Source: Ypsolopha sequella (lineage: Eukaryota; Arthropoda; Insecta; Lepidoptera; Ypsolophidae). From it: 64,000 bases of DNA. The notes below the pieces were generated by a model. It saw only the letters and a program-made list of their open reading frames with translations, had not been told where the DNA came from and did no database searches. Location of the stretch: positions 21,900,069 through 21,964,068 of the forward strand of contig OW203993.1 of the NCBI GenBank assembly GCA_934047225.1. Reading direction: 5' to 3'. This document shows, piece after piece, positions 32,864 through 44,675 of this stretch. Numbering within the stretch: position 1 is the first letter of the stretch; each line of letters begins with the position of its first letter. The position numbers were made by a program, and so were the translations under genes.

Positions 32864-33985
32864 CAGTGGTTCCCAAAGTTGTCTGGGCTATAACCCATCT
32901 AATACAAGTTTACAAATTCGGGACCCACCTCTAGGAAATTTAACCGTTACCAATATGAATAAAGGACTTTACAAATAACAAACAAAGATAATGTTTATTT
33001 TGCGAAATCCATCGCTATGAATACTCTTAATATTATTAGAGTGCATTACAAACTAGAAAATATCAATAAGAAACAAATCAAAACAAAGAAGAAACAAACA
33101 ATTTTAAAACAATCTTTTATTACTTACTCAAATAAATAACTACATCAAAAAGGTTATTTCAATGGGAAGGATGAAAATGTTTCCTATGTTTCGTCATTAC
33201 AGTTTTGACATCAACTTCAACTCGAGTTACTTTTTCACTCGCAGTGAGTTTGATAAGTCCAATTTATTTCAGTATTTAGTTTTAATGTTCACCATATTAG
33301 AAAATTTGGCCTCACATAGGTATGAGGTAGTAAAAGGGTGGAGCACTTTCATTGCTTCATCAAACAAGCATGGATAGTTACCAGCAACTGAGAGCCAGAA
33401 TTTCGTTAATTGCTTACGATTGAAACTATTTTTAGTGACGAATCTTCTGATAAATCAATTAGTTCTTCACTTGCTTTTGTTGACATACCAGTTGGCAGGT
33501 GGTCTTGAAATCCAATTGAACGAGTCGAGCTTTTTTATCTCCTCACCGAAATAGTCGTCAATTTTTTTTGACAACAATGATAAATAGGTGGAAATTGCGG
33601 ACACTACGTTAATCTTTTGCTGCACTTGGTTTTCAACAATAAAAGTTTCAAGTGTTTCAAAACAATCATACTTCCCATCCTCAATACAATTCTTCCACAG
33701 CTAAAGCTTTTTCATGAACGCAAAAAATATCGTGAACTGCAAAAATGTCTGATCCGTTTGAACCTTGCAAATACAAACTGTGAACTTCGAAAAAATATCC
33801 GCTGCAAATGTGAACTTGAGAATGAATTCTTCGTTCATTAGATGTTCAATATATTCAGTTTTTCCTTCCAAGTATATTATAACTTCATTGCGTAATTCCA
33901 CTAATCGTGTCAGTACTTTTCCCCTGGATAACCAGCGAACTTCCGTATGCAAAAGGAGAGATGTATGAAGACTACCCATTTCCTC
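32864..33985 (-). pseudogene. ZBED5/SCAND3-like hAT remnant
   Basis: Minus-strand remnant with an outer end CAGTGGTTCCCAAAG at 32864, a classic hAT terminus. Reading inward from 33979: [20 protein letters not shown], then [19 protein letters not shown], then after shifts KIDDYFGEEIKKLDSFNWI, KFWLSVAGNYPCLFDEAMK, VLHPFTTSYLCEAKFSNMVN and NIKTKY. This is the C-terminal half of SCAND3/ZBED-like hAT transposases including the dimerisation region. At least three stops or shifts. The other TIR was not found. Confidence 0.65.
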
Positions 33986-34631
33986 ACACAGCTTTTGAAA
34001 TAAACGAGCTTGTAAAATTCTCTCGCTATTTTATTATAAGAATCGGTAGGATTATTGTTCAGGATAAAATTTGTCTAATAAACATTTAGTCTTACACTCA
34101 TCTGTTGTACGAGATATCCATGAAATTGAATATTTATTACAAGTTCTTTATTAACAATACCTAGTACTGTTCACTTGTAAAGTAATAATGATACGCCATT
34201 ATTACACAATGACAGCACGGAATGAAAGCAAAACAAAACAAAATTTGAAATTCGAACGAATACTTTTATCGAATTTAAAAATGTTGAAAGTTATCGTTCG
34301 AACTTCAAATTTGTTTCTCTGCATTGCAAAAAAAAATACGTTCCCTTTTTAAACGCCTAGTGCAAGAAGGAATTGTGCTGTGCATAGATTTATTATTACC
34401 ATTTAACGATTTTCTTATTGAAGTCTTCAACAAGGTACTTGAGATAAATAACATTAGCAAGCTTGTACTTCATACGATGTCTTAGGATGTAAGAGAGATA
34501 AAACGCTGTGTGACATACTAAACATGTCCTTTGCATGGTGAAGTTAATGGAAAATCGAAGATTTGTTGGTTACGCCTTTTTTTTCCTGGGCATCGCGCTC
34601 GTTCAATCTGAAAAATACATAATATAATGTC
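33986..34631. other. No gene recognised
   Basis: AT-rich. It may hold further degraded sequence of the hAT remnant. Confidence 0.35.
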
Positions 34632-35146
34632 TCACTTTACACATTGCAAATAAATTCTTTGAGTGAGACCAAAAATGGAAGCGATTGATTTATCGAGTGT
34701 TTCACTGTAGTTTAGTACAGTGTCAAAGTTATCCAGAAGAAAAAACCTCAGATCGCAATCAGTAAGGGTAACATTAATAGTGTCAAAGTTACCCAGAAAT
34801 TGATCAAAATACGAAAACCCGGAATTTAGAGTAAATTTGAAAATATACATATTAATTGCTGTTATAATCGGCAAGGCAATTTTAACGTTTGCCTTCGGTT
34901 TTAGAGACTACGGCGACGTAACGTGCCCTAAGAACAAGCTTTATTATCAGCACCGTAGATAGCAAGCCTTTTTATTAATTGCACAATATACATGTTCATT
35001 GAATCCATTTCCATTCTGTAGCGAGGGAAATGGATGTATCCAATGCACATAATTTGTACCAAAGAATCGAAGGGACAAGTGTACCTACGACTAACCACAA
35101 TATTGTGGCCGCACATAATGCCCTTATACATTAAATTGGGATTCAT
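34632..35146 (-). pseudogene. Two ORFs of an unknown repeat-like protein
   Basis: Two minus-strand frames separated by stops: 34928-35146 (LMYKGIMCGHNIVVSRRYTC, then PFDSLVQIMC) and 34632-34874 (INMYIFKFTLNSGFSYFDQF, then FDTINVTLTDCDLRFF). They look like consecutive parts of one protein. I have an impression of having seen the RYTCPFDSLVQI block in multi-copy moth proteins without a known function, but I cannot assign a family. Confidence 0.3.
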
Positions 35147-36065
35147 TTACACGTTGTTTTTATAATGCGTATTTTTTTTTTCCTTTTTAGACATATTCCA
35201 ATTTCAGGACAATCGCTTAAGTACTTTGACAGCCTTTGCTTTTTTCCAAGACCCGCCAAGATTCAATATAATTTAATTCTTTAGTGAAGCTGATCGTTTT
35301 CGGAGAAACGGACTGATGAATATCTGCTAGACCAATAATATCCGTTGGTAGGTTATTTTATTCTTCAGAAACGTAAGTAGTCTTTGTTTGATTGTACAAT
35401 TGTGCCAATTTCAAATAAATGGTTTTATCGGTTTAGATTTTTGTAAAAGATTCGACGACGATTGAGTGCAATTTGAATCTGATCCGAAATCAATATATTC
35501 TTTGGTGTCTTCGAGTACAACATCTTCTTTATTTTCTTCCCAAAGATCTTCCCATCTTTTCATATCTTCGGGGTTACTAATATCAAAAACTTTACTATTA
35601 TCTGTAAAGTCATATTTTTTTACCCATACACTTCGCAGGTAAGATCATTATATTCTTCACTGAGGTTATCATATGCTGGACTCTCTTCAGCAAAGTCTGA
35701 TTTTCTATGTGTATTCTTCATGTCAATATACCTCGATGTTGCTGGTGACTGTACTGGCTCCGCGGATTTTTTTTCTGATGTTTCGTTGATAGATCAGTCA
35801 GTCAGTTAGGGTATTATTTTATATATACTCGTATAGATTTTGCTACATGGTTTTGCGTCTTTTAATAGATTTCCAAAAATGCGCGGTTGTTGAGAACAAT
35901 AATGCATTTCTACAGTAACACTGTAATTCTTATCATGAGTTACAATTCAGTTTAACTGATAATATAGCCTGTTTAATGGCGTGCAAATGGATTGTAATTT
36001 GTAATTTAGTGATAAACATTAAGTTATATATCCCTCTCTCGTTATACTGTATCACCCCTAAGTGC
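35147..36065. other. Unassigned, possible degraded exons
   Basis: On the minus strand, 35600-35790 gives short frames such as MKNTHRKSDFAEESPAYDNL, followed by a break. The pieces could be more of the unknown protein at 34632-35146. Nothing firm. Confidence 0.25.
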
Positions 36066-36386
36066 AATTTGATATAGAATAGAATAGAATATTATTAGAA
36101 TAGAATAGAATATTAATTTATTTCACAAGAAGGGAGTACAGTACAAGTTACAAGAATTTAAGCTTAAAATCTAAGATACACATAAAGTACAAATAACAAA
36201 TGTACGCTGTTATCCTAGATAGGATTTTACGCCTGTAGAAAGGAATAACAGCCCCGTTTCCTTGGAGGACAGAATGGGGTAAAAAAAACATAAGTACTTA
36301 GTTAATAGGCTTAACAACATTAACTAGTTATAGGTAAAAGAGAGAGAAAAAGCTATGTAAATAAAGGTATAATTTAAGATGTTAAG

Positions 36387-36390
<4 letters not shown>

Positions 36391-36427
<37 letters not shown>

Positions 36428-36450
36428 ATGTGTATGTGTATGTGTTATGT
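36391..36450. repeat. TA/TG microsatellite
   Basis: An uninterrupted TA run of about 30 bp at 36391-36421, then TGTGTATG units. It produces a spurious minus-strand frame rich in HTHTHIYIYI. Confidence 0.9.
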
Positions 36451-36565
36451 GTATGTGTGCATAGGAGAGAGATAGAAGGTGGGTGCATGTGTGGCATGCA
36501 TTCGAGATTGTATGGGTTTGAAACATAGTTTTAGGAGGTTGTCTGTTTATTAAAATATCCACATG

Positions 36566-37807
36566 TTATGTATTAGTTTTCATGAAGTTTTCAGTTTCAT
36601 CATATGTATTCTTCATAAGGAATGAGCAAAGTTTATTTTTGCATTGATAACGAGGTAATCCGTAAATGGGTAGGTGTAAGTTTATTTTGTTATACAGGTA
36701 TGGCCCGAGATAAAAAAGAAATCTTTTGGCAAACTCAGTTTTAGGTTTAGGAACAGAACAAATTCGATCTTTACGGCGTTTAGCTAACTGTTTGTAAGGT
36801 GTTATTTGATGTTGGTGCAGAATAGTTTGAACTATGAATAGTTGTCTTATATTGAGAACTTTAACGTGATTGTATAATTGTGTTGTTGGGAAACGGATAG
36901 GACTAAAAGTAGCAATTTTTAAAATAGCACGTTGTGCAGTCTCAAGGGATTTTAATGTTGTTTTAGCTGCACCGCCCCAAGAGGTGATGCAGTAACATAA
37001 AATAGACTGACACAAGGCAAAGTAAATAGTGCGAATGACGGATGGCTTTGCAACATGTCTGATGTTTTTAAAGACAAAGATAAGTTTGCGTACGCGACTT
37101 GTAAGGAGGTTAATATAGGGCTTAAAATTTAGGTGCTTATCTAAAATAATACCTAGGTATTTTATAGAATCAGCAGGTGAGATGGATGGACAATTACAAT
37201 TAGGTAAAGGTGGGTTAGAGCAAGAGTGTGCAAGGAGAGAAAGAGGAGAGGTAGGTTGTGAACTTGAACTAATAGAAAAGGTGATAAACTTAGTTTTAGA
37301 AGTATTGAGTGTTAAGTAGTTTGAAAGAAACCAGTCAAATATAGTGTTAAAACCTTTTTGAGCTTTTTTCTGAAGGTCTGACCAGGACGACGATGAAAAA
37401 GTAATTGCCGTGTCATCAGCAAACGAAATTATTTTACCTGAAGGTGTAATAAGGTTACAAAGGTCATTTATGAAGACCAAAAACAGCGTAGGTCCCAAGA
37501 TACTACCTTGTGGTACACCATATATCGTTTGAAGTTCACTGCTTAAATTGTTAGCTATTTTAACCCTCTGTGATCGTCCTGTGAGATAACTTCGAAAAAG
37601 ATCGAGTTGGAGACCTCTTATGCCTATTTTTTCCAATTTTAGTAATAGAAGGGGGATTGGTACGGTATCGAACGCCTTAGAAATGTCAAGAAATATAGTG
37701 AGTACCTTTTGATTATTGTTGACGTTAGTAACAATGTGATTCACAACTTCATGCACTGCATCATTTGTCGATTTGTTTTTTCTAAAGCCGAATTGATTAG
37801 GGGACAA
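36566..37807 (-). pseudogene. LINE reverse transcriptase (5'-truncated)
   Basis: 413 open codons: PNQFGFRKNKSTNDAV, motif A TIFLDISKAFDTV, motif B GVPQGSILGPTLF, motif C SFADDTAITF, thumb SIKYLGIILDKHLNFK, then SILCYCITSWGG and the VLNIRQLFIVQ block. The endonuclease and N-terminal RT are absent, so it cannot act despite the open frame. It shares the C-terminal blocks of the LINE at 3644-5637, at clearly lower than identical similarity, so they are different families of one clade. Confidence 0.85.
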
Positions 37808-37919
37808 GAGGTTGTATATATATCATGTATATCAAGACATATATATCATGTATTATGACCCATAAATATGAAAAATAAAGAGTTCCTACAAATTCCAGTT
37901 CTTCATACAATATCCTGAT

Positions 37920-39109
37920 TCACTCAACCAAATTTTCTAGTTCTTTCAGAATCTGTGGTGACCCTATTTTCTTAGAGAACTCGGAAATAAGACATGCACC
38001 CTCAACAGCAGCAACAAATTTGTTAACCTGTAGAGGACGAGTTTCCGTTTTAAGAATGTTCTGCTTTAACTCCGAAAAAGTGCTTTCGATCGCAGCTGAT
38101 GATGCAGTAATATTGAGAGAATTAAAGGCTTCCTTCATTACTGCAGACCAAAGCGGAAACCCTGCAGTAACTCTGCAAAATTGTTTAGCCACTTCCGGTA
38201 GATAGTATGGGTTTGGCCGTCCATCTTCTACGTGTTGCACGTCAACGTTGGACAAGAGCCGGCCTGCCCAAGCTTTTAAAACATTACTAAAATTAGATAC
38301 TTCATCGTCAAGTAATGGTTCGGGAGGCTGTGGGATGACTTCATCATCAACAATAAGCTTGATACCGGCGATTTGTTTACTTAATTCTTTGAGGCTCTCT
38401 TCCATCCGAAGAGGCAGTCCATTTTCAGCTTGCTCACAGGGTGAAAGGGCAACTATGTATATATGTTTAAGAATTACATCAAAATCATGGAAATTCTCTG
38501 TTTTGATATGCCAGCTAAGGCAGCGCAAGTAAAAATATTTAATATTTTTCTTATGTTTATCATACCAGCAACTCCATCCGCAAGCAGCTTTAATGAAGTG
38601 TGCGACAACAATCCTTAAATAACAGATAAGATAAGATATAAAGCAATTCTTGAACCAAAAAGTACTATACATGAAAGTAGGTAACAAAGTGTGACAGAAA
38701 TAAAGGTAATTAACATGTAGGTACCATTTTTTCAACTCTGTCTAACCAGTAAGCTGACTTTATTTTATACTTATTGTAGCAATAACAAAAAAGAAGAGTA
38801 CAAAAAGCCAATAAAGAGATAAGAACCCACATACAAAAATAGAATAATAGGTATGATATTAATTCAGAAAAAATAATTAATACTTACTGTTGGATAGATA
38901 CATATACTTTTGTAAATATTATACACATATTATTATTTATACTTGTATAATATAATGTAATTACGTTTACATAAATATATATATTACATACATACAGTCT
39001 GGAAACTGGTCTTGCAAATACCTGAAGCATTTCTCAAGGTATTCTATTAGGCTGATTACTCCGCAGAATGATCTAGCAACTGCTGCTTTTAGAGCTGGAG
39101 ATGAATCTA
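37920..39109 (-). pseudogene. hAT-like transposase, C-terminal part
   Basis: The frame at 37920-38735 covers a C-terminal region ending with a hAT-like dimerisation block: YYLPEVAKQFCRVTAGFPLW, then ITASSAAIESTFSELKQNIL and RPLQVNKFVAAVEGA. The stretch 39000-39107 adds DSSPALKAAVARSFCGVISL and EYLEKCFRYLQ. The gene continues at 40422-41053 on the far side of a mariner insertion, where the frame lines up across the duplicated TA. I recall the family as a multi-copy insect transposase; the superfamily call is tentative. Breaks include shifts around 38600-39000. Confidence 0.5.
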
Positions 39110-40419
39110 CAGGATGGCGCAATAGAACGTGCATATTGCGTCATCTTTTTTCGCGGGGTAAACAGTGCACGGGCGGGGGAACCTAGCGTGGTTGAATAGT
39201 GGCACTCGTGGAGTTTTAGTAACTATGAGTCACTTCGACGGGAAGCGTCGCGCTTTTTGTGTTCGCACGTTTTACGAGAACGGTCGTTCATACATCTCTA
39301 CAAGGCGAATGTATTGTTCTGAATATGGATTAACACACATTAATGAAGCTCCGAGTGCAAATTTAATTACAATATGGATAAAGCGTTTTGAAGAGACCGG
39401 TTCCACGTTTAAACCACCAGCAAAAGGTCGTCCAAGAACGTCTAGGACCACAGACAATATTGAGAGGGTGAAGGAGTCAGTAGAAAAAAATCCGCAAGTG
39501 TCTACTCAGAAGCGATCGGCGGCTTTAAACTTGTCTCGACGAAGTTTACAGCGAATTTTGAAGTTGGATCTTAAACTGCATCCTTATAAGCTCCAGTTAA
39601 CACAGGAATTAAAAGAGGCCGACTTCGGAGCAAGGTTGGCATTTGATGAAGAAATGCTTAGTCGATTTTCCACGTTTGACAACATCCTTTTTTCTGACGA
39701 GGCTCATTTTCATTTAAATGGGTTCGTAAACCGACAAAATTGTCGCTATTGGAACTACGAGAATCCAAAAATGAAACATCAAAAACCACTGCATAGTCCG
39801 AAAGTAACGGTATGGGCAGCAATCTCAAGCAAAGGAATTATTGGCCCTTTCTTCTTTGAAGATTCACTAGGACGAAACATCACCGTTAACACCGACCGCT
39901 ATGTTGCGATGTTAGAGGGATATTTGACTCCAGAACTTGCGAGATCGAGAATAGCAAATACGAGGACTTGGTTCCAACAAGATGGAGCGACCTGTCACAC
40001 ATCAAATGACTCTATGGCGGTTGTGAGACAGATGTTTCCTGCAAGACTAATTTCCAAAAGAGGTGATATCCCTTGGCCCCCACGTAGCCCTGACTTGACG
40101 CCTCCTGACTTTTTTTTGTGGGGATACCTCAAACATAAAGTCTACATGAACAATCCGAGGAACATCAGTCAGCTAAAGGAAAATATCCGTGGGGAAATGG
40201 CTGCTATCACCCCAGATTTATTGACAAGAGTTTTCACAAATCTGCGTTCGCGTTTAGAGGAGTGCCGTCTTCGAGAGGGCCGTCATTTAGATGATGTTAT
40301 TTTTAAAAAATAAACTACTTTTAATTACCTAATCATCCTATATTTTATTTCAACTATACCTTTTGTATTTATTTTTTTAGCATATACTTAATAAATGCAC
40401 GTTCTATTGCGCCACCCGA
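39110..40419 (+). mobile_element. Mariner-type transposon, DD41D, with TA duplication
   Basis: 1310-bp element. Inverted termini share TGGCGCAATAGAACGTGCAT with a few mismatches in the outermost bases (CAGGATGG left, TCGGGTGG right). It is flanked by TA at 39108-39109 and 40420-40421. It holds one uninterrupted transposase gene and sits inside a hAT-like pseudogene. Confidence 0.88.
39225..40313 (+). CDS. Mariner-type transposase (DD41D)
   Basis: 362 codons from ATG 39225. The frame is open 20 codons further up, but only to a GTG inside the 5' flank, so the ATG MSHFDGKRR is preferred. N-terminal helix-turn-helix (about residues 1-70), second HTH after the GRPRTSR motif, then the catalytic core: D in ILFSDEAHFHLNG, D in WFQQDGATCHTS, and third acid D in SPDLTPPDFFLWGYLKHKV. 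The spacing between second and third acids counts as 41 residues, giving DD41D, the Visitor/VS-type group of the IS630-Tc1-mariner superfamily. No stops or shifts; possibly functional. Confidence 0.88.
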   Translation: MSHFDGKRRAFCVRTFYENGRSYISTRRMYCSEYGLTHINEAPSANLITIWIKRFEETGSTFKPPAKGRPRTSRTTDNIERVKESVEKNPQVSTQKRSAALNLSRRSLQRILKLDLKLHPYKLQLTQELKEADFGARLAFDEEMLSRFSTFDNILFSDEAHFHLNGFVNRQNCRYWNYENPKMKHQKPLHSPKVTVWAAISSKGIIGPFFFEDSLGRNITVNTDRYVAMLEGYLTPELARSRIANTRTWFQQDGATCHTSNDSMAVVRQMFPARLISKRGDIPWPPRSPDLTPPDFFLWGYLKHKVYMNNPRNISQLKENIRGEMAAITPDLLTRVFTNLRSRLEECRLREGRHLDDVIFKK

Positions 40420-40421
40420 TA

Positions 40422-41053
40422 TAATTATTTCTTTTGGAGCTGAAGCTCCAGGGCGGTGCCATTCTAACAGCCAGTATTGGATAGAATTGCTGTCGTGTTT
40501 TTCAGACAGCATCTGCAGCACTGGGTATACTTGTTCCGCCCGATACCATAACAACCATATACAAGAAAATATGGCCGCTCGTAATTTCGTTCTTATGTTT
40601 GATCTTTTGAACTAACGATCCCGTGGCATCTATACACATGCTCAATTTTTTTTGCAGTGGCTCTTATGTACAAAACGCTGGGTGAGGGTGTAGTAATGAA
40701 CAAAAAAATTGTCAATGCCAATGTCATGTATCGAACCTGCCCACACATTATGTTTTAAATCTTTTAGGGTATTTATGGCATTTGTTTCCTTCGGATTAAT
40801 AAATAGTAAGGTCTCTCATTTTTGCTTCTTTTTTAACTTGTTTGAGGATTTCCAAAGAATAAAAATTTGGCGGCTTGTGCTCTTTTTGCGTAACTTGATC
40901 TGTTGCTTTGTTTCTTCTATAAGCACTTGCACTAACATCCAGCAATTCTCTTTCAATTATTTTTCTTTCCTGCCCCTGCAACCTAACATTTTTCGGATGA
41001 GCATTATTTCTGGTATCGTTAGCTCACTATACAAAGTAGACACTTTCTCCATT
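40422..41053 (-). pseudogene. hAT-like transposase, N-terminal part
   Basis: Upstream part of the pseudogene at 37920-39109. The start looks like the ATG at about 41053 (EKVSTLYSELTIPEIMLIRK), then an ERELLDVSASAYRRNKATDQ block and THKEHKPP-like sequence in another frame, then VYPVLQMLSEKHDSNSIQYW and LLEWHRPGASAPKEIII just before the mariner terminus. Frameshifts separate these blocks. Confidence 0.5.
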
Positions 41054-41456
41054 TAAGTTCGTTAAAAATCATTCCGCTCCCTTCTGCAACACACTCGTAA
41101 CATTTGCCTTTTATTTTAAAAATACAAATTCAGCCACTTAACAAGTAAATTTTTACGCACAAAGGATTTCATGGCTATCCCAAATTCAAATAGTTTATTT
41201 TTTAAAGTAGGTTTAATTCATAGTACACTTTTTACAAGTCAAAGGAGAATGCTCACGAAGTATGGAGAAAAAACCCAGGCCCGGCGCAAACGAAATGTAT
41301 CTCAGATTGCTCATAAAAATGGGTGATAAAATAATGTATAGGGGGCATCATCAAAATCGACGGCTAAATGTAAGAAATTGCTATTTGTTTATTGGCAGGG
41401 GTAATATTGAGATATCTCAAATAGTGATTAATAGTAGTTTACGACTTTATGCTACA

Positions 41457-41555
41457 AGGGCGAAACGGAATAAATTACGAGGACGATTTAAAACACGAGC
41501 GTAACGAGTGTTTTAAACGTAACCGAGTAATTTATTGCTCTTACGCCCGTGTATC
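41457..41555. repeat. Imperfect palindrome
   Basis: Arms of about 40 bp: AATAAATTACGAGG and TTTAAAACACGA on the left pair with TCGTGTTTTAAA-like and CCGAGTAATTTATT on the right, around GCGTAACGAG. It would form a hairpin within the TIR element. Confidence 0.6.
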
Positions 41556-41559
41556 ATAC

Positions 41560-43119
41560 TACGTTTTTCAAAGCATAGTGTGAGGAAATAAAACAAATAT
41601 AATCAAAGAAAACAATTTAATTATTAAAGTTGAAAGTTACATTGTTACAATTTTGCAAGTTAATGATTAGCTCAAAAGGACTGTATCCAGAGCCGTTAAA
41701 CAGTGGAAAAAAAAGTATAACATTTATGATACAGACGAAAGGTAGCAAGTTAGCCATCTTCTCGTAAATTAACAAAAAAAAGCCTAAGGGCAAAATAATC
41801 GACTTTCTGTTCGGTTTTGATGCATAAAAAGTGGGACTTTACGAGCACTTGCATAAAAAAAATATTTGCGATCAGCATTTTAGATAATAAAATTAAACGC
41901 TTTACATTGCAACTGATGGATGAATGTAAAAAATTGCTATTTGTTTTATGGCAGGGGTAACTTTAAGGTACCTAAACATAGTTACAACTGGCATAAAGAC
42001 CTTGACATTGACTGTGCAAACATCTGCTATCCCCTTTACTATTTACAGTGACCCTACTAAAATCTAGTACCCAGTAAGTAAAGATAGACCACTTGTATAG
42101 TGCACATAGGAATCTTCGCCACTGTTCATGTCACGTCACGTCAAGGTGACGTGTTACGTCCGGTTGCTCAACTATAGAGTTCGATGTGCATTATATCATC
42201 TTTAAACGCACTGTATGCCGGTTGTAACTATTTTAGGTACCTTAAGGGTCGGTATAATGTCAGATGCACAATTTCAAATGAGCATAAAACATTGTGTAAC
42301 TGGGTCAATCGGTTTAATAAAAATAATATAGATAATAGACTATAGGGCTGATATTCGTGCAGAAGCAAAAACGCAAAAGCTTTAAGTTCGCTCGATAGAA
42401 AAAAATTACGAAGTTACCTCTATATTTCATGTTTTTCGAGTGTTAAAGGACCTTTCTTAAAACAGTTTGCCTTGAAATTTGTATTAAAAATAAGAAAACA
42501 AATGACCCCGTATAATTGCACGGGGATTTTGAATAATTCTGTTTCGTTTTCATTTAATTTAACATCTAAGAATTGGCGCTTACGTCGATTTATTCTGAGA
42601 CAAGGCGGCGACAAGATATCTCGGTCGCACGCGCTTTTTGTTCCATGCTTTGTTTCGTCACTCACCCGTCGGTCAGTTGTGATCGCTCTGTTGAGACGGG
42701 AGGGCTACGTTTTTGCGCTCTCGACGTCCCGGTTTCGTAATTTAAATAAATCTCGTAATTTTAAACATGGGAAATAAATGCAACCAATGTAAAAAATGGA
42801 ATAAAAATGTTTTACGAGTGAAAATAAAGCAGTGGATGAAAGTAATGCAAAGGTACGCCATTACTTAACAAAATAAGTAGATAGGTCATGTTTTAATAAA
42901 GATGTTGAACTAAAGGTTGTCTCAATGGACTAATGAATATCGCTATGTTTTTCGTCTGAGGTATTTTTTTTAGCTTACAATTTAATATCACAATAAATAT
43001 GGTTGATGGATGTGGAAGAGGCGAAAGAGTTGTGTCTGGATCGTAGCAGATGGAAATCTGTAGTCTCTGCCTAGCTGCCTACCCCTCTGGGAGACTAACA
43101 AAACCTTATCTCACCATCA
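41560..43119. other. Interior of TIR element, no gene
   Basis: Short frames at 42420-42777 overlap on both strands with no motif. 43050-43100 (GTCTCTGCCTAGCTGCCTAC and CCCTCTGGGAG) resembles a short repeat I have seen in moth genomes. Confidence 0.4.
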
Positions 43120-44675
43120 CCATCGGCGTATCGACGTATTCTCGTATCGGCGTATCGACGTATCGGCGTATCGACGTATCGTTGTGTCGACGTATCCCCG
43201 TATCGACGTATCGTCGTATCGACGTATCGACGTATCGACGTATCGTTGTATCGACGTATCCCCGTATCGACATATCGACGTATCGACGTATCGGCGTATC
43301 GACGTATCCTCGTATCGACGTATCGGCGTATTGACGTATCGTTGTATCGACGTATCCCCGTATCGACGTATCGTCGTATCGACGTATCGGCGTATCGACG
43401 TATCGGCGTATCGACGTATCGTTGTATCGACGTATCGTTGTATCGACGTATCGTCGTATCCTCGTATCGTCGTATCGACGTATCGTTGTATCGACGTATC
43501 CCCGTATCGACGTATCGGCGTATTGACGTATCGTTGTATCGACGTATCCCCGTATCGACATATCGTCGTATCGACGTATCAGCGCATTGACGTATCGGCG
43601 TATCGACGTATCGTTGTATCCCCGTATCGACGTATCGTCGTATCGACGTATCGTTGTATCGACGTATCACCGTATCGACGTATTGACGTATTGACGTATC
43701 GGCGTATCGACGTATCGTTGTATCGACGTATCCCCGTATCGACGTATCGACGAATCGGCGTATTGACGTATCGTTGTATCGACGTATCGGCGTATTGACG
43801 TATCGTTGTATCGTCGTATCGACGTATTGCCGTATCGTCGTATCCCCGTATCGACGTATCGTCGTATCGACGTATCGGCGTATCGACGTATCGACGTATC
43901 GTTGTATCGACGTATCGACGTATCGACGTATCGTCGTATCGACGTATCGTCGTATCGACGTATCGTCGTATCGACGTATCGTCGTATCGACGTATCGTTG
44001 TATCGACGTATCCCCATATCGACGTATCGACGTATCAGCGCATTGACGTATCGGCGTATCGACGTATCGTTGTATCCCCGTATCGACGTATCGTCGTATC
44101 GGCGTATCGACGTATCGTTGTATCGACGTATCGTTGTATCGACGTATCGTCGTATCGACGTATCGGCGTATCGACGTATCGTTGTATCGACGTATCCCCG
44201 TATCGACGTATCGTCGTATCGACGTATCGTTGTATCGACGTATCCCCGTATCGACGTATTGACGTATCGACGTATCGGCGTATCGACGTATCGTTGTATC
44301 GACGTATCCCCGTATCGACGTATCCCCGTATCGACGTATCGACGTATCGGCGTATTGACGTATCGTTGTATCGACGTATCCCCGTATCGACGTATCGGTG
44401 TATTGACGTATCGTTCTATCGACGTATCCCCGTATCGACGTATCGTCGTATCGACGTATCGGCGTATCGACGTATCGGCGTATCGACGTATCGTTGTATC
44501 GACGTATCGTTGTATCGACGTATCCCCGTATCGACGTATCGTTCTATCGACGTATCCCCGTATCGACGTATCCCCGTATCGACGTATCGGCGTATCGACG
44601 TATCGGCGTATCGACGTATCGTTGTATCGACGTATCGTTGTATCGACGTATCGTCGTATCGACGTATGGTTGTAT
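43120..44675. repeat. 8-bp satellite (GTATCGNN), about 195 units
   Basis: About 1.55 kb of tandem octamers GTATCGAC alternating with a variable octamer, most often GTATCGTT, GTATCGGC, GTATCGTC or GTATCCCC. Most units carry two CpGs, counting the unit junction. Because the period is 8 and the unit lacks stops, every frame on both strands is open. The translated YRRIDVS/IRRYVDT polymers are not proteins. Confidence 0.97.

Larger units (their letters stand above)
36066..37815 (-). mobile_element. 5'-truncated LINE with TAGAA-repeat tail
   Basis: A minus-strand LINE of the same broad group as 2711-5650. Its 3' end carries a microsatellite tail of TAGAA/TATT units (about 36076-36115) followed by TTAATTTATTTCACAAGAAG. 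The 5' truncation at about 37815 lies within the RT fingers. A TA/TG simple repeat sits inside the 3' untranslated region. Confidence 0.7.

Noticed and set aside
36374..36562. 62-codon ORF rich in HTHTHIYIYI
   Set aside because: It translates a TA/TG microsatellite.
39165..39224. N-terminal extension of the mariner transposase
   Set aside because: It would start at GTG and run through the element's 5' flank. The ATG at 39225 gives the normal family N-terminus.
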